Below are positions 33,902 through 44,785 of a stretch of 64,000 nt of DNA, one piece after another (within the stretch, counting starts at the first letter, position 1; each line of letters opens with the position of its first letter). The stretch lies in the NCBI GenBank assembly GCA_036971475.1, contig JBAIZL010000001.1, forward strand, positions 80,736,373 to 80,800,372, read 5' to 3'. Below the pieces are notes generated by a model. The model was not told where the DNA came from, did no database searches, and worked only from the letters and a program-made list of their open reading frames with translations. Position numbers and translations under genes: made by a program. The stretch is from Prosapia bicincta (lineage: Eukaryota > Arthropoda > Insecta > Hemiptera > Cercopidae).

Positions 33902-34636
33902 TAGGGATGGGCCGATTCCGATTCTCGATTCCAGGAATCGTCGATTCTAGGTGGTATCGAGGAATCGTCGATACTCGATTCTTCGTTCATAAAAGCGTCG
34001 ATTCCGATTCCTATTTTGTTAACTATTAAAATATGCGTGTGGAGTAATTTATTACCAAACAAAATTTATTACCAAAATTTATTATATTTGTGTGGAAAAA
34101 TAATTAATTACCAACTATGTCTTATTTATGTATTAGTTGATTTGAATGAATTAAATGATTAAAGTAAACGAAAATATTATTATTTATGAAGCAACAGCAA
34201 TCAAGATCGTAACCATTTCTGGTCGTTTGACATCGCTCGTCTCTCTCTCTCTCACTAAATGTCAGAACAAAACACAAAAAAGTACAGTAAAAACTCGATT
34301 AACCGTCACCGTCGGAACCGTGGCCATGACGGTTGAGCGAACAGACGGATAACAGAAACACTGTATTATTCCTCCGAAACTTAACCTTAATAAATTATAT
34401 TATAGACAGATATCACTCTCACGGTTGAAAGTTTTGTGTAGCCTATTACATTAAAACAGAACTTTTAAAAGGTTTTGCCATATGACCAAGATGTTAACTA
34501 AATTAATTATTAGAGAACTAGCATGTAAGCTAATATAACTTGAAAGAATCGAGAATCGACTAAAGAATCGAGAATCGAAAGGAAAATTTTAGAATCGGAA
34601 TCGGAATCGAAAATTTTAGGAATCGGCCCATCCCTA
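33902..34636. mobile_element. hAT-type MITE, copy 1 (735 bp)
   Basis: The ends TAGGGATGGGCCGATTCC and GGAATCGGCCCATCCCTA form an 18-bp perfect terminal inverted repeat. The element is flanked by the exact 8-bp duplication ATTTTAAG (33894-33901 and 34637-34644), diagnostic of hAT transposases. Subterminal regions hold many AATCG/CGATT words, probable transposase-binding repeats. There is no transposase ORF, so it would need help from an autonomous hAT. The interior has a short (CT)n tract and a nested pogo-like segment. Confidence 0.9.
34283..34365. mobile_element. Possible nested pogo/Tigger-like remnant
   Basis: TACAGTAAAAACTCGATTAA and then CCGTC at the left, and GACGGATAACAG...ACTGTA at the right, resemble pogo-type termini (CAGTA...CTCGATTAACCG). 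It is only 83 bp and the two ends match imperfectly. It is shared by both MITE copies (also about 35602-35683), so it is part of the MITE ancestor. Confidence 0.35.
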
Positions 34637-34644
34637 ATTTTAAG

Positions 34645-35178
34645 TAAAGTTAACATGTGAAAAACCTTACAGAATAAATAATTTAAAGTAAGAGGGTTTT
34701 TTTTACCTTGACGTGCAGTCTGATTGACATTACAGATAAAGTATCTAGAGGCACAGCAACGTTGAAGATTTTTCTTCTTAGTTATTCGTCAGTACAATTG
34801 CCTTGAAGGGCTGATATTTAGACCACTGATAACGCACGCTCGCTTTCGTTTTGAAGACTCTTATTCTTTATAATGTTTTAAGGTAACTTTATCACAAAAT
34901 CAACTTTGACAAGTTCTTTACACTTGTTTATTTTTAAAGACAATAATTGTCTCCATAGGCCTCAACCATGTTACGTTTGGTACTTTAAAAATCAGTTTTC
35001 TTAGACACAAGAATTTAAAAAACAAATAAGGATTTTTTCAGCCTAACATTTTTTCTTTGTTATTTTTCTCAAATCGGCTTTTATCAAACATTTTACACAC
35101 ACGTTAGTTAATAATGTCTACAAAGTTTGACTGTTTTATTTTTCCTAAATTTCTTGTAAATAAACCTATTAAGTAAAT
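34645..35178. other. Spacer between the two MITE copies
   Basis: AT-rich, no feature recognised. Confidence 0.5.
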
Positions 35179-35186
35179 ATATAAAC

Positions 35187-35510
35187 TAGGGATGGGCCGA
35201 TTCCGATTCTCGATTCCAGGAATCGTCGATTCTAGGTGGTATCGAGGAATCGTCGATACTCGATTCTTCATTCATAAAAGTGTCGATTCCGATTCCTATT
35301 TTGTTAACTATTAAAATATGCGTGTGGAGTAATTTATTACCAAACAAAATTTATTATATTTGTGTGGAAAAATAATTAAATACCAACTATGTCTTATTTA
35401 TGTATTAGTTGATTTGAATGAATTAAATGATAAAAGTAAATGAAAATATTATTATTTATGAAGCATCAGCAATCAAGATCGTAACCATTTCTGGTCGTTT
35501 GACATCGCTC

Positions 35511-35574
<64 letters not shown>

Positions 35575-35954
35575 AAATGTCAGAACAAAACACAAAAAAG
35601 TACAGTAAAAACTCGATTAACCGTCACCGTCGGAACCGTGGCCATGACGGTTGAGCGAATAGACGGATAACAGAAACACTATATTATTCCTCCGAAACTT
35701 AACCTTAATAAATTATATTATAGACAGATAACACTCTCACGGTTGAAGGTTTTGTGTAGCCTATTACATTAAAACAGAACTTTTAAAGGGTTTTGCCATA
35801 TGACCGAGATGTTAACTAAATTAATTATTAGAAAACTAGCATGTAAGCTAACATAACTTGAAAGAATCGAGAATCGAATAAAGAATCGAGAATCGAAAGG
35901 AAAATTTTAGAATCGGAATCGGAATCGAAGGTTTTAGGAATCGGCCCATCCCTA
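35187..35954. mobile_element. hAT-type MITE, copy 2 (768 bp)
   Basis: Same termini and interior as copy 1, in the same orientation, but flanked by a different perfect 8-bp duplication, ATATAAAC (35179-35186 and 35955-35962). The two copies are therefore independent insertions. It differs mainly by an expanded (CT)n tract (35513-35571) and by lacking a short duplicated TTATTACCAAA segment present in copy 1. Confidence 0.92.
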
Positions 35955-35962
35955 ATATAAAC

Positions 35963-37797
35963 CTTTAGATTAAACAATGTTTATAATATATTACTATTTA
36001 CGTGGCTGATGTTACAAATATGGGTTATAGTTTCATACCCAATGTTTACATTTATGAATGTATGCTACACCATAACTTTATCGCTACTAATCGATTTAGA
36101 CGTCAATAACTCGTTGGGGAACATACTATATCAGGGTCTCATGAGTCATATAACATCCGGAGCTCAACAGTTCGTTTAGTTTATTGAATGGTCAGCATCT
36201 GGGATGATACAAGACCACGTTTTCAGTGTACTAGAAGGTTGGGCTTAACGCTGACTATATAGTTAATCTTTCGATGGCACTAGAAAATTTAATTTAAAGA
36301 GTCAAATTTAGCCATTCTAATTAATTGTATACTAGACTCAAATAACACAATCATGTATTTAACAACAATACACTCTTACGTAGTTATTTATTTCGTAAAA
36401 TAATTGAATACTTGATAAATGTGCGTCAGTTTATTTTTATACTTCATTTAAAAAACTATTTCATTAATACTCTTATTGAACTTCAAATACATTTTTCTAA
36501 TATGTTGATTCTTTAGTTTTTGTATTCCTTTCTTTGTTTTTGGTAGTAGTACTTTCTTATTTTTTTTAAAAATAACATATATTTTAATCTAGGTTTGATT
36601 CTTGGTTTTATATTTCTATTCTTTATTATTTTTTATAGTCATAGATTTTATTTTTGTTTTTTTTAAATTTGTGTACTTTAGAAAATGTGAACTCATTTCG
36701 ATTTACATCCTCATTTTTAAAAAAAATTCTCGTTTGAGTTTGTTGTGTGGACGGTTTTGAATAAGAAAATATTGCTCTCTAAATATGCCTACTATAGTAA
36801 TTTGACTTTATGCTTAAAAAAAAGTAAATTACATAATCTGATGTTGGTAATTTTCACTGGGCTGATACGTTAATTCAGAGATTACAGAGAATTAAAATTC
36901 CTTGATTTATTTCTACCCCGGTCAAAGGGTTTTTTGCGACCACCAGACAGCGCTAAAAGGGGCTGTAATGAGATTAACTTTAGCTGCCTGTGTCACAAAG
37001 GGTGAGGGGGTGGAATTCGTGGTTACGGGTAGTTGGTGCTGATGGCGGGATGGACACAGTTTGTGCTTTGCGCTTCGGTAAAAGATGATACTTTATAAAA
37101 ATGTAAAACAAAGTAGGACGTTTTACCGGAACGTTCCTGAATTAGAAGGAAAGTAGCCTTCAGTAGTTGTTTAGAGTAGAAGTTATGAGAATAATTTAGA
37201 GGAAACTTGCTTAGATATATATTAGGATTTCCTTTAATTAGTTTTTGTTTAATAATAACGGAGTCCAAACTAGATAACTTTCAAATAATTATTTATTTTT
37301 GTAAACGTCTGTAGGAAATTTTAGGTTTAGAGCAACACAGTGCGCAACTTAAAATATTATCTCCAAACATTCTAATTTAATTTTCCTTTTCGTTCTCATA
37401 TACAAAGAAATGTTCTTTCTGCTTCAAAATACTTTTATTCCAAGATTGTTGTATGTTATATAATTCATGTAGGTTACTAAAATGTTATTGTGTTGTTGCT
37501 TATTTGAGTTATTTTTTAAATCACTAATTTATTTCTTTAAAATTTATGACTAAAACGAGAAACGTATATTTCAAAAAACTTCATTTTTTAAAACCATCCC
37601 GTTTTAATTTTAAACTTTTGAACAATGAACGACACTAGTGTGTATGCTAAGAAATAATGAACCATTTGTTATAGTTAAGTATATTTATATAATTATTTTC
37701 CTCAATTATTTCTGAATCGTTGAAACTTCCTTGGAAGTGAAAAATGTTATTTTTTATGTTAATATTTATGTTTAAAGACACAAATTTATTGCAACAA
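35963..37797. other. No gene recognised
   Basis: AT-rich apart from a GC-richer patch at 36915-37080 containing ACCAGACAGCGCT. A minus-strand ORF at 37023-37268 shows no recognisable family. Confidence 0.4.
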
Positions 37798-38001
37798 TAA
37801 TTTAGTACTTGAACAAAATAATTAATAATATTTGCGTCTGAAAAATGTAATATAATTTCTTTCCATGACAATTCCTTACTAAAAATTACACATATATATA
37901 TATATATGAGTAATTTTTGGTGAGGAATTGTCATTGAAAAAGGTTATATTACATTTTTCGTACGTAAACATTAATAATTATTTTGTTCAAGTACTAAATT
38001 A
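37798..38001. repeat. Long imperfect palindrome, about 95-bp arms
   Basis: TAATTTAGTACTTGAACAAA at the left end is mirrored by TTTGTTCAAGTACTAAATTA at the right end. The arms meet at a short TA tract near 37900. It probably represents a foldback or MITE-type insertion. No clear target duplication was found. Confidence 0.85.
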
Positions 38002-38090
38002 CTACCAGCATCATCAGGAATGAGTTTAGATTATTAAAAGGGAAAACATATTTTATATATATGGTGATATGTTTTCTTATAATATAGTTA

Positions 38091-38201
38091 ATAATTTAAA
38101 AATATTTCAAAAACAAGAATATTTTTAATGAATATATTTATTCTTAACGAATAAATATATTCATTAAAATTATTCTTGTTTTTGAAATATTTTTAATTTA
38201 T
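38091..38201. repeat. AT-rich palindrome, about 50-bp arms
   Basis: GAATATATTTATTC (38130-38143) and GAATAAATATATTC (38149-38162) are the inner, perfectly paired part. Pairing continues outward through TTTTTGAAATATTTTTAA with few mismatches. Confidence 0.85.
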
Positions 38202-39438
38202 TATATATGTATATATATATACATTGTTAACGTGATTAATTTTCTGTCTGAACCCCCCTTAATTGCTCGGTCTAAAACAATGTATACGTGTTAAAAGGAG
38301 AGACAAATTGATTATACTGTGATTGTTGTCAGTGATTAAAGCTCTGTATAATGAAAACTAATACATAAAGAGCTGATAAATCCCAATTTTTTAATTCCAG
38401 TTTGTGTTTAAATTATGAAATTTCTTCACTTCAGTTACGTAATATATACAGATTATGACTTAATATTTACAGATGAAACCTTAATATCGTGAGAAATAAT
38501 ACTTAACCATTCTTAGTATTACGCTATTAAATCTTGTCGACTAGTGGCAGTGCTGCAATAAGAGAAAACAATGATGCTCCACATATTAATGTGTAGCCAA
38601 GTAGAAACCTAGAATATTGTAAACAATTACAGGTGTAACAGTTTGTCATCTTAACATGAACAATAATCCAAGAGTTCCATAAATTACCTCATATACAAGG
38701 TACTATAGGCATTATAAAATGCAGTGCTCGTATGTAAAATATTTTTATTTTTATTTCGGACATGTGCAGCAATTTAAAAACCTATTTTATTACAATATAA
38801 AATTATTATGCTTAAACTATGATCGTTAAAATAATTTTATACCTGCTACATATAATTAAGTATGTGTAAAATGTTGTATGCATATACATATATATATATA
38901 TATATGTGTGTGTGTATGTATGTATGTATATATATACACCCTATATATTACTATTTCTTTTTTTGGAGATTATTTCTTTAAAGCTAATTTGTAGAAATTA
39001 TTTTTGTGATATTCGAATTATAAAACACTAAATACAAAAACGTATTTAATGAAATTATACCGTCACAGTGACATTTATTTTACAAAGCAATTATTTCTCA
39101 ACGTACAGCGATTCTAATATAGGATTCTGTTATTACGTTAAAAACTAGAGCCATGATGTCAACATTTATAAACACGGAAATTGTTTTTGTAATGTTGAAT
39201 ATAAACGGAAATAATTTTATTTAACTGGGGATGCTGTACACAATTTCAATGAATAAAGTCAGGCTAAAAAAATTCTACAACTGAAGAAAATCTTCAAGTT
39301 GTAACAAAAATAATCTTAAATTTTGTAACCTTAATGTTTCAACTTTAATATAATTAATTTAATAATTATGCATCCTACCAAGCAGTCCAAGCTACGTGTC
39401 GATTTGTTTAATCCAATTAAACATCTTCGTTTAATGGG
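38202..39438. other. No gene recognised
   Basis: AT-rich with a TA/TG microsatellite at about 38886-38935. Nothing else supported. Confidence 0.5.
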
Positions 39439-39500
39439 TAAAAGTCTCTAGGGAGGAATAGCTTTCTATGGCCAGTGGTGTAGAAATGGTTGATAATTAG
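39439..39500 (+). repeat. Short dispersed repeat, copy 1
   Basis: AAAAGTCTCTAGGGAGGAAT through GTAGAAATGGTTGATAATTAG resembles 46629-46690 at roughly 75% identity. Both copies are followed by CT-rich tracts, so a short retroposon with a CT tail is possible. The family is not identified. Confidence 0.5.
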
Positions 39501-39513
39501 TATAAAACAGAGA

Positions 39514-39523
39514 TATCTCTCTC

Positions 39524-39596
<73 letters not shown>
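39514..39596. repeat. (CT)n microsatellite
   Basis: About 80 bp of CT dinucleotides with two early interruptions. Confidence 0.95.
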
Positions 39597-39598
<2 letters not shown>

Positions 39599-41377
39599 AA
39601 GCGATTGAAAACATTATAATTGCACTAGAATTTCGAAATGTATTGATCAGTTTCAAATAATCTTAAAGCAGTGGTATGTTGAAATACTTTTATCACTGTA
39701 TTTCGTAATGAAATAAATTGATGATTCTGTAAAGGTTTTTCCTAAAGACTATTTAGGAACTAAAATTGACTATAACTACAATTAAAAGTACGTTTCATCA
39801 AAATATGTTCACTGAGGATGACTACTTGGTCATTGAAACTCGTTCATTTTAATAATTGTATTTATATTTATTTCAATATAGACATATTATAAATACTATT
39901 ACGTATCTCTTAGTATTTATTTACGAAATATTATAATTATTTCCATGTTGTACCTGTTAAATAAGCTGAAGAAATAAGTTGTCTTATATAATGTTTCAGA
40001 CATAATATAATTAAATTCATTGTGTTACGATTTCAAAATTTAATGAATGGATTTCTCATTGTAGGTCTATATGATTTGTGTTTGTTTGTTTACAAAAAAT
40101 GACAACAATTAAAAAACATCAAGTATTAGGATGAATTAAACAATTATTTACGTATTTATTTTTATGTATTATTTATCAATAGGAGTAGGAAAATAAACAG
40201 AATAAAAATTTCATCAGTTTTATTTTATTTTCAAACCCTCCGTCAACTTTGAAGATTGTACTGATTGAAACACAGCAGAAATTCGTCTCTAACCGGAAGT
40301 TTTCTATCTAGGTCACGAGTTCTTGTTTCTTTGATGTAAAGCGATAACCATAAGCTGTGCGTTTCCGATTTACTGCTTGCGAAATGTGGTCACACATACG
40401 CCTGTAACACCCTCTCGTAGACTCCCATCAGTCCTGTGCCAACTGAATACAGATTTCAAGGCAAATCCTTTCCTTTATGATTTAGAAATTATTTACGAAA
40501 AGTATAAGACGCACATTTTCGACAACATGTGAGTAGGTTTTACAAACATGTTTGTGAAATTTGAAGAACAATAGAGAAACACCAGTTTTCTAATTATTTA
40601 CAATTACTTCTGGTTGTATAAATTCTTTTAATGAAATTTAAGCACTTTTGTTTCTTCTGTTTATATTTATTATATTTAATAATATATATTATTTGGTTAG
40701 TAGTGGTAACAGTAAATTAGCTTTACATTATAAATAAATACGACGTGGTATTACCTTTTTCCAATGATAATAGAGGTGAAGGAGAAACATTCCTTAGTAC
40801 CTAGGTAGCGCTCATGTTAAAGCAGTATTACGTAGAATTCGCGGTAAGATGAAAGTCACCCTCAAACAGGGAAACTAATTACCTTGTTTAAATAAAAGCG
40901 TCACTTTGTTTTAGGTATTTTAAAGTAACGCTTTCATCATGTTTTAACAACATTACATTGTATCACATTCAGGTTACATCTAAAACAGTTTTAAGACGTT
41001 TTAAAATAAAATTATGGAAATAAAACTCTATTATATTATTAACTTTTAACTATTATATACATAGTAATAATGCCAGTCAAATATTCTCAGTTTTACTCTT
41101 TTATCCATTTTATTATAGATTTTGTATCTCTTGAAAAGCGATGAGTATAAACTAATACTTTATGTTCAAATAAACATTAGCAGTATGTGTATAATTTAGA
41201 ATTCTAGTCCAAGCATAAAGGCTCAAAGGATATGATTTCACAACCCCCGAAATAATAGTTCTTAAATTATACATAAATTATGTATGGAACGGTTGAAATC
41301 AAACTATTGAATAAACTTATAAACAAAATTATACCAGCTCCCTTTTTTGTTTTAGTTTTTCGCTTGTTACAAAACAG
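39597..41377. other. No gene recognised
   Basis: AT-rich. At 39808-39841 a CTGAGGATGAC...GTCATTGAAAC hairpin resembles the PLE tail motifs of the first 5 kb, but no element could be delimited around it. Confidence 0.45.
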
Positions 41378-44300
41378 AGGATTATATTTAAAGTGAGCGT
41401 AGGCCAACGAATCTGACAAAACACATTTCTAGGATTATGTTTAAAGTGAGCGTAGGCCAACGAATCTGACAAAACACATTTCTAGGATTATGTTTAAAGT
41501 GAGCGTAGGCCAACGAATCTGACAAAACTCATTTCTAGGATTATGTTTAAAGTGAGCGTAGGCCAACGAATCTGACAAAACTCATTTCTAGGATTATGTT
41601 TAAAGTGAGCGTAGGCCAACGAATCTGACAAAACACATTTCTAGGATTATGTTTACAGTGAGCGTAGGCCAACGAATCTGACAAAATACATTTCTAGGAT
41701 TATGTTTAAAATGAGCGTAGGCCAACAAATTTGACAAAACACATTTCTAGGATTATGTTTAAAGTGAGCGTAGGCCAACGAATCTGACAAAACACATTTC
41801 TAGGATTATGTTTAAAGTGAGCGTAGGCCAACGAATCTGACAAAACACATTTCTAGGATTATGTTTAAAGTGAGCGTAGGCCAACAAATCTGACAAAACA
41901 CATTTCTAGGATTATGTTTAAAGTGAGCGTAGGCCAACGAATCTGACAAAACACATTTCTAGGATTATGTTTAAAGTGAGCGTAGGCCAACGAATCTGAC
42001 AAAACTCATTTCTAGGATTATGTTTAAAGTGAGCGTAGGCCAACGAATCTGACAAAACACATTTCTAGGATTATGTTTAAAGTGAGCGTAGGCCAACAAA
42101 TCTGAGAAAACACATTTCTAGGATTATGTTTAAAGTGAGCGTAGGCCAACGAATCTAACAAAACACATTTCTAGGATTATGTTTAAAGTGAGCGTAGGCC
42201 AAAGAATTTGACAAAATATTTCTAGGTTATGTTTAAAGTAAGCGTAGGCCAACGAATCTGAGAAAACACATTTCTAGGATAATGTTTAAAGTGAGCGTAG
42301 GCCAACGAATCTGACAAAACTCATTTCTAGGATTATGTTTAAAGTGAGCGTAGGCCAACGAATCTGACAAAACTCATTTCTAGGATTATGTTTAAAGTGA
42401 GCGTAGGCCAACGAATCTGACAAAACACATTTCTAGGATTATGTTTACAGTGAGCGTAGGCCAACGAATCTGACAAAATACATTTCTAGGATTATGTTTA
42501 AAATGAGCGTAGGCCAACAAATTTGACAAAACACATTTCTAGGATTATGTTTAAAGTGAGCGTAGGCCAACGAATCTGACAAAACACATTTCTAGGATTA
42601 TGTTTAAAGTGAGCGTAGGCCAAAGAATTTGACAAAATATTTCTAGGTTATGTTTAAAGTAAGCGTAGGCCAACGAATCTGAGAAAACACATTTCTAGGA
42701 TAATGTTTAAAGTGAGCGTAGGCCAACGAATCTGACAAAACTCATTTCTAGGATTATGTTTAAAGTGAGCGTAGGCCAACGAATCTGACAAAACTCATTT
42801 CTAGGATTATGTTTAAAGTGAGCGTAGGCCAACGAATCTGACAAAACACATTTCTAGGATTATGTTTACAGTGAGCGTAGGCCAACGAATCTGACAAAAT
42901 ACATTTCTAGGATTATGTTTAAAATGAGCGTAGGCCAACAAATTTGACAAAACACATTTCTAGGATTATGTTTAAAGTGAGCGTAGGCCAACGAATCTGA
43001 CAAAACACATTTCTAGGATTATGTTTAAAGTGAGCGTAGGCCAACGAATCTGACAAAACACATTTCTAGGATTATGTTTAAAGTGAGCGTAGGCCAACAA
43101 ATCTGACAAAACACATTTCTAGGATTATGTTTAAAGTGAGCGTAGGCCAACGAATCTGACAAAACACATTTCTAGGATTATGTTTAAAGTGAGCGTAGGC
43201 CAACGAATCTGACAAAACTCATTTCTAGGATTATGTTTAAAGTGAGCGTAGGCCAACGAATCTGACAAAACACATTTCTAGGATTATGTTTAAAGTGAGC
43301 GTAGGCCAACAAATCTGAGAAAACACATTTCTAGGATTATGTTTAAAGTGAGCGTAGGCCAACGAATCTAACAAAACACATTTCTAGGATTATGTTTAAA
43401 GTGAGCGTAGGCCAAAGAATTTGACAAAATATTTCTAGGTTATGTTTAAAGTAAGCGTAGGCCAACGAATCTGAGAAAACACATTTCTAGGATAATGTTT
43501 AAAGTGAGCGTAGGCCAACGAATCTGACAAAACACATTTCTAGGATTATGTTTAAAGTGAGCGTAGGCCAACAAATCTGACAAAACACATTTCTAGGATT
43601 ATGTTTAAAGTGAGCGTAGGCCAACGAATCTGGCAAAACACATTTCTAGGATTATGTTTAAAGTGAGCGTAGGCCAACGAATCTGACAAAACACATTTCT
43701 AGGATTATGTTTAAAGTGAGCGTAGGCCAACGAATCTGACAAAACACATTTCTAGGATTATGTTTAAAGTGAGCGTAGGCCAACGAATCTGACAAAACTC
43801 ATTTCTAGGATTATGTTTAAAGTGACCGTAGGCCAACAAATCTGACAAAACACATTTCTAGGATTATGTTTAAAGTGAGCGTAGGCCAACGAATCAGACA
43901 AAACACATTTCTAGGATTATGTTTAAAGTGAGCGTAGGCCAACGAATCTGACAAAACTCATTTCTAGGATTATGTTTAAAGTTAGCGTAGGCCAACGAAT
44001 CTGACAAAACACATTTCTAGGATTATGTTTAAAGTGAGCGTAGGCCAACAAATCTGACAAAACACATTTCTAGGATTATGTTTAAAGTGAGCGTAGGCCA
44101 ACGAATCTAACAAAACACATTTCTAGGATTATGTTTAAAGTGAGCGTAGGCCAAAGAATTTGACAAAATATTTCTAGGTTATGTTTAAAGAAAGCGTAGG
44201 CCAACGAATCTGAGAAAACACATTACTAGGATATTGTTTAAAGTGAGCGTAGGCCAACGAATCTGACAAAACACATTTCTAGGATTATGTTTAAAGTGAG

Positions 44301-44785
44301 CGTAGGCCAACGAATCTGTCAAAACACATTTCTAGGATTATGTTTAAAGTGAGCGTAGGCCAAAGAATTTGACAAAATATTTCTAGGTTATGTTTAAAGT
44401 AAGCGTAGGCCAACGAATCTGAGAAAACACATTTCTAGGATAATGTTTAAAGTGAGCGTAGGCCAACGAATCTGACAAAACACATTTCTAGGATTATGTT
44501 TGAAGTGAGCATAGGCCAATGAATCTGACCAAACACATTTCTAGGATTATGTTTAAAGTGAGCGTAGACCAACAAATCTGACAAAACACATTTCTAGGAT
44601 TATGTTTACAGTGAGCGTAGGCCAACGAATTTTACAAAACATTTCTAGCATTATGTTTAAAGTGAGCGTAGGCCAAAGAATTTGACAAAATATTTCTAGG
44701 ATTATGTTTAAAGTGAGCCTAGGCCAACAAATCTGACAAAACACATTTCTAGGATTATGTTTAAAGTAAGCGTAGGCCAACGAAT
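41378..44785. repeat. 53-bp satellite, about 64 copies
   Basis: The unit runs AGGATTATGTTTAAAGTGAG...GGCCAACGAATCTGAC...ACACATTTCT. A marked variant (AAAGAATTTGACAAAATATTTC, 3 bp shorter overall) starts at 42201, 42622, 43414, 44153 and 44362. The gaps are 421, 792, 739 and 209 bp, exactly 8, 15, 14 and 4 units less 3 bp. Blocks of several units were therefore duplicated together. Antisense ORFs across the array are by-products. Confidence 0.95.

Noticed and set aside
41378..44785. CRISPR-like appearance of regular short repeats
   Set aside because: The repeats abut with no unique spacers and the genome is animal.
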